Source of the DNA: Hydnum rufescens UP504
Lineage: Eukaryota > Basidiomycota > Agaricomycetes > Cantharellales > Hydnaceae
Length of the DNA: 64,000 bases
Assembly: GCA_014904985.1 (NCBI GenBank)
Contig: MU129141.1
Location: 25,376 to 89,375, forward strand
Direction of reading: 5' to 3'
Shown here: positions 32,479-44,134 of the stretch, piece after piece
Layout: each line of letters begins with the position of its first letter
How positions within the stretch are numbered: position 1 is the first letter of the stretch
Notes under the pieces: model-generated
Databases searched by the model: none
What the model saw: only the letters and a program-made list of their open reading frames with translations
What the model was told of the DNA's origin: nothing
Made by a program: the position numbers and the translations under genes

Positions 32479-35400
32479 ATGGAAGCCGAGTCCAAAGCCT
32501 TCATTGCCTGGCTTAAAACATACGGGTTATCACGGCCTGTGCGCACTGTGTCAGATCTTAGTGACGGTGCTGCGTTATTTGACGTTCTCTCTGTGGTGTG
32601 CGTTCTCCCTCAATATGAAGTTATGCGGAAACAACTGAGCATGGATTTCTATTCGATAGCGATGAAGAATACTTCAGGCATCCCACGCGTGGAGCCATTC
32701 AAGCTTCAGAGAACTGGGTTCTTCGACTGGCTAATCTCAAGCGCCTCTTTCGCTTGATCACCCAGTACTTCGCGGACGTCCTGCACCAACCTGCATCCGC
32801 TCTTGGGATCCCTGACCTCCAAGCTATCGCCGAGCATCAGGATATTCCCCAAACACTTGAACTATGTCGCCTCACACTCGCCATTGCAGTCCAAGGCGCT
32901 CAAAACAAAGAGGTCATTGAGCGCATCCAACAACTTGACGAGGAGGACCAGCGAGCTCTAATGCACGCTATCGAGGAAGTCCGTATCCATCCCCACAGTG
33001 TATTGTTGATGATGTCCGGAGGCTGAAGTGTATCTCTAGGTGATGGAAAAAGTCCCAAAGCATGTGGATGCTGCACGGGAGATCAGTATGACGGAGTAGG
33101 TCTCTCTCATTATCCGCCCCGGCAATCCCCCCTCATTCCCCCAATATTCAGTGATGACCACTATTATCGGATTCAAAGTGAACTCAGCCGCGTGATCTCC
33201 GATAAGGAGGTATTGGAGAATGTCTACCAAGCCTTGATCTTGGAGCACCGAGACCTCCAAAGCAATTTCGTGAGTATGATACGAAGTACATTACATAGAT
33301 CCTGACTCAGCCAGCCAAAGGCCAACGCATTATCTGATACGGCAGATCTGTCCGCACGCATGCAAGAGGTAGAACGCAAGGCAGACGAACAACGAAACAA
33401 CAAGACAGACTCTTTGCTACGCGGCGAGATTGATCGTCTCCAGAGAGAGTTGTGCGTCAAACTTCGCCTTTCCTTGTTACTTTGACTCAGTATTTCAATT
33501 CATAAGGCAGAAGAGTGAAGATCATCTGGGTTCTACAGAGGCTGATCTGGACAGACATGTTTCACTTATTACGGACTTGACCAAAAAGGTTGCCGACATC
33601 CATAATCCACTTCTCCCTTGCTCATGGATATTGTTCAGGTTGAGGATCTCCAAATCCAAGCCAACCAGGCCATCAAGCTGAAGGACCAAGTGGATGAGTA
33701 CGTACTCTACTGCCCCCTTTGGTGTAGGTAAGATGGCCTAATATTCACTTGTCCAAGATACAAGCACGCTGCAGAAAAGGTTCAGAAGATTGAGAATGTA
33801 ATGGAAAAATATAAGAAGAAACTGGAAGAGAGCGCTGATCTTCGGCGCATAGTGAAGGTTAAGCCTTATTTCTCTGCCAGAAGTGTCTTATTGAATCCCC
33901 AATATACCCTTAAGACCCTTGAAGAGCAAAATGCTTCTCTGGTCGACAAGAATGCCGCCCTGGAAGAAGAGTATCGCAAAGTTTCTGCCTTTCGCCCTCT
34001 GATGGACTCGTACAAAACTCAAATAGCGGAACTGGAGAACAAGGCTGCCAGCAAGACAAAAGATTTCGAAAGAATTCGGTTTGAACTCGAGCAAGCCCAG
34101 ACTCGTCTTGATGTCTTGGCGCAAGAACGCGCTCAGGATATCGAAGCCCTCGAACTGTATCAGGAACGAGTAAAGGAACTCGAATTATCAGATCCCCGTG
34201 CGCGGTCTCGGGCTCGAAGAAATACCGCGGAAGGTGGGCCGCTGGGTGAAATGGTGGACGTCGATCTTGCTGAAGATTCAAATCTGGGTGGAGAGTTGGA
34301 TGATGCTGTCACGGGAAGAACAACTACAGATCTCAAGCTCCAAATCCGCCAATTAAAACGAGATCTCCAAGATGCCAGATCCGACTCCGCTGATACTACG
34401 AAGGCTCTGATTCTCGAGAATCTACTGGATGACGCAAACCGGATGAAATCACGATATGAAGCTGACTACCTCGCTACTCATCGCGAAAAACTATTGTTAC
34501 AAAGTCAACTAGACGATATCCGAGCAGGAAAATCGCATGGCGATGGGTGAGTCCCAATCTTCGTAATTGCATCCCGTTATGTTCAGTCCTTCGTCAGTCC
34601 CGAAGCTGCAATTGCACTACGACAACGATTGAATGAAATCATCCAACAGCTCGACGCTCTTCGGGAGGCGCATGTTTTGTTGCAAGTAGACCACGAAAAC
34701 CTAACTCGAGAACTGACCGTTGCGAAATCGGATCGTGCGTGCGTCCCTTAAGTTCTTTGGAGGATATTGACCTGTCCATCCCGCTCCAGTCAACTTGGTC
34801 AACAAGGATCAGCTTGATATTTTGGCAAGCCTTCGCGATTCGGTGAATGAAGACAAGGCTGGTCTCGAGGAAGAGCTTCAGAAGATGCGGTTACACATAA
34901 AGGAATTCAGAGAGAAGAACAAGATGCAGCTTGAACAGATAAATGAGTTATTGATGGAGAAAGTTCATCTGCAAAGCGACAATATTGGTCAACGAGAAAA
35001 AATGTTGGAACGAGAACGTAATTTTGCGTATGTGCTGTGTAGCCCTCTGCTGTTCTTGATTATAACGCTCCTCGCCAGGGATTTGCGAGCCTCTTTCTCT
35101 GGAAAAGATCTTCCCGAGGATACGAAGGCCAAATTTCTCACAATACACGAGGAGAATATCCAGCTGAAAGAGCAGTTGCAGACTTCTCAGAAAAGTTATT
35201 AAAAGCGAGACAGGTATGGTGATTCTGTAGAAAATAGTTCGGAATTACGTCTGACGTGGTCACGTCGGTAGTTTGTCAAAGAGCAGGACCGTTTGATTAA
35301 AGAGAAGAGTCAACAAGCGCAAACTGGTGTAAGTTCATAATTCTCTCAAATCGCGCTTCACTCAAAGAACAATACACGGACATGGTTCGTCGATTAGTCT

Positions 35401-35718
35401 ACATTCGAGGAAGCCCAAGAGAGCCTCCGTGGCAAGATCAAGAACCTAGAAGAGGATACCACAAGGCAGAAGGTTCGATTACACTATCGTGCCAGTGATG
35501 TCACGCATTTGCTGACGGGCCCTGTCTAGCACGTCTTAAAGGAACTGGAGACACGATACCGGAAAGAGCAAATCCTGATGCTCAGTTATGTACACTCACT
35601 GGGGATGCAGAACATCCGTGATCACCAAAGAGGTCCTCGGCGGATACCTGGCGGCAATATCCCACCCTCGAGCTGGTTGGCACAGCAACGGAAAACCGCA
35701 CGATCCCTTTATAATTAA
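32479..35718 (+). CDS. Hook-family microtubule/dynein adaptor
   Basis: Hook proteins link dynein-dynactin to early endosomes through the FTS-Hook-FHIP complex. The start MEAESKAFIAWLKTYGL gives an N-terminal Hook (calponin-like) domain with SDGAALFDVL, then DEEYFRHP and SENWVLRLANLKRLFRL. Exon edges deduced are 32479-32597, 32660-32978, 33040-33095 and 33152-33269; more small exons follow. From about 33040 on the protein is almost continuous coiled coil (for example ADLSARMQEVERKADEQRNN and LENLLDDANRMKSRYEADYL). It ends at 35718 with SSWLAQQRKTARSLYN, like the C-termini of fungal Hook proteins. It converges with PDE1, with 229 bp between the stop codons. Confidence 0.88.
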
Positions 35719-35947
35719 TCTCTATCTCATTGGGATCACTTAGCAGTCTTTGGTCAGTCAGCAGACACCTATATTTGAACTCATTTCTAGCCATAACGGA
35801 CAGACTGGGTTTACTGTTTTCACGTTGGGCCAGATTATATTTAGCTTGATAGAATCCCGATTGCCTAGGAATACAGTCACCCGATGTTAAATAGTTACAA
35901 TTGAAAGTCAAACATGGCGAAAGTTCAGAACTCTTCAGGCACCCAGT

Positions 35948-37277
35948 TCAGCCGACATTGAAGTTAAGTTTCAAGCAAACACACTCACGAAGACGCATTC
36001 CTTGGTGAGCTGCGATCACATTCACGCCCAGACATTCTACTCGGAGCAACTCTCTGATTTCTCCAACTATCACATCAATGATGTTACTGCTTGGCTCCAA
36101 ATGTTCCATGGGCTCCTTACAATGTATCACCACCAATGTTACACCAACGAGGACACCCACAAGATCACAGTCTTCAGCTAGCCCTGCATTAATAGAAAGG
36201 GAACCTTGTCTGGCAATAGCAACTTCCCTAGCCAGTGCCTTCATTTCATCCACTACATGCGGAGGGGAAAGGTGTCCGTATAACTCTGCCGGTGGACGCG
36301 ATTTCCTCCACGAACATTCAAGGAAAACGTGGGTCAATCGGGCTGCAAGGATTAGGGGTGCTGCTGATCTCCAAACGGCATGGGTCTGAGGATTTGCGGA
36401 TATGGAATCAGGTTCAACATCGCCAAAGAAAAGAAATTCTTGAAAAGTCGTCTCGTTGCGAACGAAGAAGGCTGTGCTCTCATAGACGACTTGACCGACC
36501 AAGCCATGAGAGATTGGAAAAAGGCGAGCAGATAGATTTGGGGCGACACCACGATATGGTCCAAAGGCCTCCATCCTAACAGGAGAAAAAGAAAGTTCGA
36601 GCCCCTGGATCACGCTGAGAAATGAATACTTACGAGTCGTAAACATATCCGTGTGAGAGAACCAGCTCCTCCTTCCTGCGAGCGAGGCGTGGCCAAAGTT
36701 TCTGACCATCGAATACTGACTCTAAATCGCGGATTACACTCTCCAAAGCAGCAATATGCCGTGGTACGGGGCTGGCAGTTGCACCGGCACCAAGAATGAG
36801 GCCATTTACGTGGTCAAGGTGCGCATGGCTCACTAAGAAAGTTCTATTCCGATTGCTCAATTTTGACCGAAGGTCTCCCAATGAGGCACGAACCGAATCC
36901 ACGAATAAATTCGACCGGCTCGCAATGATGGAGCGTCGTTGTCCTCTAGTGATTCTCCTTTCACGAAGGGATCCAATGAATCTTCCTTGAAGATGGATGG
37001 ATCTCGCACGAGAAGCTCTGTTAAAGCTCCCAGGCCCGATCCTATGTGGAACAATTAAGTGCAGTGGGGTGGGTGAGGGTGAGGGTTAACGTTTGAACCA
37101 ACCTGCTTCCACAGCCAGTATACCATCCATCCAGCGAGATTGTTGGGTTTTGAAGAGATACCTTCGATTGCAGCATAAGCGCTACGATTGGCAACAGGAT
37201 GATTTAATTACAGACGAAGAAAGGTTACGCTCGTCTGGACCTCCGCCACAACCGAGAATAACAAGATGGAAAGACAT
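35948..37277 (-). CDS. Class II cAMP phosphodiesterase (PDE1 type)
   Basis: It hydrolyses cAMP to AMP in the cytosol, damping PKA signalling. Five exons close in frame: 37277-37216, 37161-37103, 37041-36903, 36855-36634 and 36575-35948, giving 369 residues. The N-terminus reads MSFHLVILGCGGGPDERNLS, the family's glycine-rich opening. VEAGSGLGALTELL follows, then the metal-binding SHAHLDHVNGL (His97, His99, Asp101, His102) of the metallo-beta-lactamase fold. Later blocks are STAFFVRNE, FLFFGDVEPDS, HVFLECSW and ELYGHLSPPHVVDEM. All family landmarks are present. It is head-to-head with RRP17, 97 bp between start codons. Confidence 0.93.
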
Positions 37278-37374
37278 CGCGCGGTGCAAGGTGCTTGAGC
37301 AGGGGACTTGCCGGTCACACAAAGGCAACCGTTACACCCTTCAGGTGCTGATGATTGTGATTGCCAATATTCTC
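37278..37374. promoter_or_regulatory. 97-bp shared divergent promoter, PDE1/RRP17
   Basis: The only sequence between two divergent start codons. It must hold both core promoters unless the transcripts overlap. No clear TATA box was seen. Confidence 0.6.
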
Positions 37375-37897
37375 ATGCAGCAGAAAAGGGCCAGTGCTGC
37401 TAAACAGAAAACAAAGCACAAAGATGAAGTGAAAGAGATTGTATTCGATGACAATGCCAGGCGGTATGTCAATCCTAGACCCCAGGCGCTCAGCGACTTA
37501 CACGCTTTTTCTTCAACAGGGAGTTTCTGACAGGTTTTAACAGGCGGAACCTGCTTAAGGAGGCCAAAATAGCAAGAGCCAAAGAAAAACAGCGCACTGA
37601 ACGTCTAGAATTGCATCGCCAAGTGACAGCTCCTTATTCCCAACTGTTGTATAACACTCTCACGTCGCAATCTTCTTAGAGGCGCAGAGAACTTACGGAA
37701 AGGGCTATTCGAAATCACGAAGCAGTAGAAGCCTCATACTGAAATGTGGACAAAGGTTGAGATTTACGTTTTCCAGGTGATGCATTTAGGACTGGGGACC
37801 AATGTCTCATCCTCAAGATGAACAAGTTGCCTTTGAAGATGAGGATCACCTTGCTGCTGTCACTGTTGTCCAAGGCTTCAATCTACAGGAGGGTTAG
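37375..37897 (+). CDS. Nucleolar protein 12 family (Rrp17) ribosome-biogenesis factor
   Basis: Rrp17/Nol12 proteins act in large-subunit pre-rRNA processing in the nucleolus. Four exons close in frame: 37375-37463, 37520-37622, 37680-37724 and 37790-37897, giving 114 residues. The diagnostic stretch KEIVFDDNARREFLTGFNRR crosses intron 1. A Lys/Arg/Glu helix follows (LLKEAKIARAKEKQRTERLE), and later FEDEDHLAAVTVVQGF, which matches the conserved acidic C-terminal block. The protein is shorter than most family members (about 180-220), so the 3' end may be spliced further, past 37897. Confidence 0.8.
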
Positions 37898-37899
37898 GA

Positions 37900-38739
37900 T
37901 CTAATGACTGGATTATCGACTTCCAGCTACCTTTTTGGTTCTTTGAAACTGTGAATTCTTAAATCACTAAGAATTGTTGTGAGCCCTATGGATACCTGAT
38001 GTGATCTTGCCACTCTTTCCATCTCCTGTCCTTCATAGCAGAATCAGGAATATACATAAGGAAGAGAATAAACCTAAAGTCTGAATGTGTCCAAACAACC
38101 AAATTTGAGATATAGCTTGATATGAGATGATACATAATTCTTTTTCTTGCTATAATTTAGTATAATGTAAAAGTTAACACAGTAACAGCCATAAGTGCTA
38201 TAATGGCTATAATGGTTGTTTTCAATATAGTTTGCATGAAGGTTGTAATGGTTACATTAATAGTACCTGAGAGTTAAGGATACAGCACTTACAAGATAAT
38301 AAGCATTACTGGCACCAAAGGCATACCTCCACCCCCCTGGGCTTCAGCCCAGAATCCTTTCAGACCTTAACATCACTCATATCTGCTTACTAATTCCCAT
38401 TGTCTCATTTACCTTATCTAATAACCTTATTTAATGCTAGTCTCATTCATAAACTCATTGTTCTGAAGGCAAATTGAACTTCTGCCTCTTCAAGTATATC
38501 TCATGTTTCAGATAACACTTACAGCAATATTAACTAGCCTTTTAGCACTTGGTCATCCAAAAGGGGAAGTATGACCAGTAGCTCAGCTAAAGCAAATCCA
38601 AGTGGCCCAATCCCTCATTTGAATGTCTGGCCAAGTGAAGTGGCTCCAGAAGTTGCCCTAAAGCCCAATCTCCAGCTGAATGGACTTTGGCTAGAGCTGA
38701 CCAGATGGCAGAAGCCATCTGGGAGCTGGCTCAGCTGAG
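37900..38739. other. AT-rich intergenic, no gene seen
   Basis: Low-complexity stretches such as repeated TATAATG and GCTATAATGG near 38160-38260. No supportable gene. Confidence 0.5.
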
Positions 38740-39021
38740 TGAGAAGCATCTAGAGCAGGATCACATGAAGGGTGATATCTAGAGTTTGGAAGAGTCAAAC
38801 TGAGAACAATGATATATACACAAGTGAAGGGAAAAGAGAGATACCTAGAGTTTGGAGGAGTCAAACTGGGGGACATCCTCCAGAACTCCCAGGTAGATAT
38901 AGGGCACCAGGCCCAAGATCACCAGATGCCATATATGGTGCTAACCAAATATGGGAATAGGGGAAAATAACAAATAGATGAAACAGGATATGGAACATCC
39001 AATGGAATACCCAATTTGATG

Positions 39022-42000
39022 CAATAAACCCCTCAGAAAAACTGAGGCAGGTGAGTTTTTGGAAACACCCTGGCACTTCAGAGACACCTGGATTGCCTTT
39101 TTTCAGCACTACACTATGTCAAACATTCAGCAGTGCTCTGAGTGCACATATAAGGGCCCTAGTGACACCTTTCCTCTGAAGAAAAGTGGTAAAGGCCATA
39201 CAAAGATGTGCTTGCACTGCAATGATAGGAACAAACTCAAAATTGCAATGGCCTCATGCACATGGAGGGATAACCATGCATCTCAGTCTTCTGATGCCCC
39301 TAAGTATCATGGGGGAGGTTGGTCATCTATCTCTGATCAAAAGAATTTGAGCTGGGATGAATTGACTACAGAACTATTGCACCTTGGCACATTGGCCATT
39401 GCATTGGATCATCTTGTAGATATCTCAACATTTGCATTGGCTGGAGACTGGAAGGAACAATCTGATGCTCTTCAGAAAGAGGTATCATTGGCTTGTGGGT
39501 GGAGATTCATGTAGGTTCTTGTGTAACTGACGACCATGCATAATACTACTAATAAATCCCATTCAGTTATCACAGTCACATTGTTTCTGCCTTTGATTCC
39601 AACACCTTTGTATATAATTGTGCCCAAGCTGAGGGTATTCAAAAGAAGAAGGTGCTAAATCCAAATCCAGAGCTTCATCAGGACCACTGGTGTATGGATC
39701 AGTTTAATTGTAATGGTATGCTTCGGCTTACTATACATGATTCACACCAGGACATAGTATGCTTAACTTTGGCACATGATGTGCATCACATTCCATATTG
39801 TAAAATATCCTTAACTGATATGGTCAAGGACCTGATTAGGAATCACAAGAATTCTGTGCCCCAAGAGGTGAGAGAAGGATTATCTTGGATGACATTAGCT
39901 TTTCTGACCATTCCAGTTTAGATTTGGAAGGAAATTATGCAGTCTGAGGTGGGAGCAGAGTTTACACATGCCCAGGTCTACTCAATTGGTTAGGATTAAT
40001 CAAAATTCTTGGCAATGTGATAACAACCAAGTAAAGTTGGGAAAAATCTATCTCAAGGAGAGGAATGGGAAAGAAGTTGAAGTTATCCCCATTTGAGATG
40101 AACCAGGGGTTAGTGTGATTGCTTTCACACTGAAATATCCCATTGATAATTGGGGTGAGCATGTGACTGAAATTGCTCTGGATGGAACTTGTGAGTGGTT
40201 ATGAAGCATGCAAATATCAAACTAACAACACTAAGTATAGTCAATACAAATGCTGTGGGTTATGAGGTTTCTGCTATAATGGGTGAGGCAAGTGGACAGG
40301 GAATTCCTCTTGGGTTTTTCTTGCATGTTTCTACTGATGGTACTGCGACCCCTGGTGCCAAAGAGCACATGTTGGGGGATTACCTCAAGTACTTTGCTAA
40401 AAGGTGTCCTAATGTCAGGTTTACACTCTTGGACAAGGAGTCAAGTGAAATCAAGGCAATGTGTACTGCTTTTCCCAACACAAAGCACATGTGCTGCTTT
40501 TGGCATGCCCTAACTTGTGTTGAAGAGCAGCTGGCAGAGAATTGCCCACCTCCTCTTTACAGCCCACAAGAAGCTCATTGTGTGTTTGACTTCATAGATC
40601 CGGCATGGGCTCCAGGGGTCCATGCCATAGGGAATGATGCCGAGCTTGACCTTAACAGAGGAAGAGTTCAACCAATGACACAGACTGATGAAGATGATAA
40701 TCTTGAAGATGATAAGAAGGTATATGATACAAAATCAAGGAATCTGGGGGTTGGGGCCTTATTTTCTTTCCCCTAACTATTAGATTGTCCTACAGTCATG
40801 CCGACATCCAATTATCTTGGTTCTACACAGTGGAAAATGTCTCCCCATATGGCCAGTACCACCAACCCCTAGAATCAAGATCAAGTCATCCACTTTCTGC
40901 CTAAAGAGTACTGCTGAGTTATCATTGAAAAATTCCATCACCATGCTTGCCAGCATCCACTGATTCCACTAAATGATGATCAGAATATGAGACTCACTGC
41001 AGCTGAGATTCATGAGGGAGCAGTGAAGAATATGTATCTGTATTGTCGGGAGAATGGGCTTTCACAGGTGTGGGCATACCTTTGGAATTGCTGGTATTGT
41101 CCAGATAAGTGGCCATTATGGGCACATTCAGCTGCTGATACTATATCTGTCTTGCGCACAACTATGATCATTGAGGGCTTCTGGAATAAACTTAAGCATT
41201 CAACACTCCACACATTCAATTGACCTTGTCTCGACCTTCTTATCCATCTCATCATGACACAAGTCATTCCTGTTGTCCATAACAAGCTTGATTACCACCT
41301 CGACCGGCAGTGAATTGGGTGACCAAAACAGCTTGCACCATGGCAGGCTGATCTAAAGAAGATATGGGCAGACTATTCAAAATCAGACAAGGCTCACCAT
41401 ACCAAAAAGGAATGATTAATAATTGGGAACATACAAAAATCCAAAGCATGGTGATCTGAACATCTTGGCTGTCTGTGTGAGGAAGCAGAGCAGGAGGCTG
41501 GCCAGTATCACATGTCAATTGTGGATTGGACCTGTAGATGTCCATTGTACTTGGTCAGCCGCTTCCTTGTGTGTAAGCATCTTGTGTGATGCACCAATGT
41601 ATTACTTGGCACCAATAAACATGGTCTTCAATTTTTCTACAACCTTCACTGGCATTGCACAACTCCCTTTTACCATATTCCTGGCATCCATGGTGACACA
41701 CTGATGGCATCCCCTTCTGAAGCAGTTGTGGATGCTGAGCTAGATTCAGAGAATGATGTAGACATGGATACTCCTCCCTCACCCCAACCTTCACATTCTG
41801 GCAGCTCCACATGCTCCCTTGGTGACAAAAGGAATGGGCAAGTACATGAGAGTCCATTTGCTGACATTGATGGGCTTAATCAGGTAATTTCCTTCATAAT
41901 AATAATTCTACATCAAGGCTAAGTACCTTTTCATCCAGGCACGCTTCAAAGCCAGTTATATTCAATCCCTGAAAAGAAACTTCAATGAAATTACACAGAA

Positions 42001-42241
42001 ATCACAGGCAAGGGGATGGATTTTCATCCAAAGCACATTGAAGGGATTCAGAGGTGATTAGATGGAGTCTTTAAGTTAGGAGATGCCATAGGAAAAGAGA
42101 AGCACCAAAAGACAATGAAGAAAACTTGGGGAGACTCACCCTGCAAGACATTCTATATGTAGATACAAGTGGGTGCCTCTGATTATGTATCTGGGCATTC
42201 CTGGAAACTCACGTGCCTCAGTTTTTTTGAGGGGTTTATTG
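39022..42241 (+). mobile_element. TIR DNA transposon, MULE-like, 3220 bp
   Basis: The left end is CAATAAACCCCTCAGAAAAA continuing into ACTGAGGCA. The right end is its inverted copy, TGCCTCAGTTTTTTTGAGG then GGTTTATTG. The inverted match extends with gaps to about 48 bp. It encloses a decayed transposase. The flanking 14-bp near-identical block is longer than the 8-11 bp usual for MULEs and stands a few bases away from the TIR tips. Confidence 0.75.
39115..41300 (+). pseudogene. Decayed MULE-type transposase
   Basis: Blocks in order: a Cys-rich N-terminus CSECTYKGPSD...KMCLHCNDRN (39130-39230); ELTTELLHLGTLAIALDH; TLLDKESSEIKAMCTAF followed by KHMCCFWHAL (40430-40510), the DKD/E...CFWH signature of basidiomycete Mutator-like transposases; and later KWPLWAHS and TTMIIEGFWNKLK (41110-41200). 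Several stops and frame changes (near 39530, 39920, 40775 and 41223) make it inactive. Confidence 0.75.
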
Positions 42242-42271
42242 TGGCAATAGAATACCCATCACATCTCAACA

Positions 42272-43600
42272 ATATTCAAATTACAATCAAAGAGAGAAAT
42301 AAGGAATGAAATGGCTGTGCCTCCTTCTCCTATGGATAGATTCCCTTGAGGAATGGTGGAATAAGTTGTCCTGAATGTCCTCTCCTTTGGATATAAGACT
42401 ACTGGAAGATACTCAACATTTGAAATTGGAAGGGGGAATGATGTTCTCTGAGACATGGGGGGAATTTGCATGTAGAATGCCAAGTTCTTCATCATTCAAG
42501 ATGCCCTTCATATTGCTGGATAGGAAAATTCAATACTTTTCTGGGCACAGTCATTGCATGTGAATTAAATAAGAACTGGCAGAGAGAATTGAAAAATGCA
42601 TCTCCAGATTATGAATCAGATAATAGAATCATTCCAGAGGCTTCAATTTTCATCCAATAAATGCATAATTGGTATTATTTGATAGGTATTGCTCATAGCC
42701 TTTAGGGCACTGTTTGAGCAAATGAATCAGATCAAAACTGATAGAGAAAGTGAGGAAATGCCCCTTAAGAATACCACAGTGCCCCTGTTTGACCATGTGA
42801 CCAGTCCATGAGTTGGAACCACAGGAACAGGAGTCAATCCAGATTACATAACATACATCCACCAGATTGCCCCTAAGGCAACAGGACATGTATGAAGAAT
42901 TAAAGGAAGGGCAAGTTGAATTGCCATGTCCACAGTAAATTGAGCTTGTGGTAAGATGCACATGAATACAATCCCTGTGGCCTGTTGAAGGCCTTGCAAG
43001 TTTGCTTCCTGGATTTCAAATTATGGCAATATACCAGTGGTCCTTTACCAGGCAATAAAGGTGTCCAGGATGACTAGTTCAACAATTCTTAATGTGATTC
43101 CCTTATCTCTCCACCTAGTCCAGATATCATTTCAGTTGGCCAAAACATATTCAAAGAGATGGAGCAGAAAAATTGAATGTCTTCCCCCTCCTCCTGGTCT
43201 GGTGCAGAAATGTCCTGTATTTGTTGGTGTTTTGGGCTCATAGAATCCAGGCTCTTAGGGGAAAATGAAGAGATTGAATATATTGGTGTATTGTGGCACA
43301 GGATAACTTTGTTTATTAAGGAGATTCACTATGTGGGGACTCTCTAGGTAGGGGATTATGCCTCCAACAACAATACTTTGTAATACACAAAAAGCAGTCA
43401 GCACAAGTGGGATTTCAAAACTGTATTTATGCATATCTACAACTAATTAGTAGGGGAAAGACCAAGGTTCATGAACATGGTTAAGGGCTTTGAGTATGGG
43501 GTTAGGATCCGTGAATGCAATACCTATGCAGTCCATGACTTAGAGATTCGTTCCAAAAGTATCACGTGGCCATGGTCACGAGATCGCTAGAGTGCCCTCT
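42272..43600. repeat. Dispersed repeat R3 and unclassified sequence
   Basis: 42285-42440 (AGATTCCCTTGAGGAATGG and neighbours) matches 62565-62700 in direct orientation. No gene was supported. 43600-44100 is likewise non-genic, with a tandem of GCAAAGATATGTG at 43708-43742. Confidence 0.5.
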
Positions 43601-44134
43601 CAAGTTCAGGGTGTGGGACGGCCTCTAGAGCCCTGAAAACACATTTTTTGGGCTATGGTAGTTGTACGGAACGATTGGTGCACAAATGGGGCAATTTCAA
43701 AATTTGACGCAAAGATATGTGTGCAGTCGCAAAGATATGTGCGCTGTCGGAAACAAACATGTGCAAAAGGAATTTTCCGTACTTTGGAAAACCATAGGAG
43801 CAGGTGTGCACACCTCGACTCCCATTGCACCAGACTGTGGTGTCCGCAATCTCCCGAAATGACGACGGCATGCCTTATGTAAAATTCTCTCATTGGCCAC
43901 CCATATCCACTTGACACGAGGACTAGACGGCTAAAGACGACTGACCTAAGTCAGTCTAGATCTAGTTACCTAATTACAATGTATACATGCACACCCCACA
44001 GCCCAGTGTCGGGGTGCTACCTAGCAGGTTCACACCTAAATTCTTGAGGGAAGCAAGCCAGGTCGACTGGAAGCGGAACAACATCATGGACAAGGGTTGA
44101 CTGAACGTACTATCTATATCTACAGTTTAGCAGA

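Larger units (their letters stand above)
38740..42271 (-). mobile_element. Copia LTR, family 1, copy E, split by TIR element
   Basis: 38740-39013 matches most of the family 1 LTR, and its last bases (ACCCATCACATCTCAACA) reappear at 42253-42271. The 14-bp block CAATGGAATACCCA (39000-39013) is repeated as CAATAGAATACCCA (42245-42258) on the other side, as expected if a TIR element inserted in the LTR. Confidence 0.75.
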
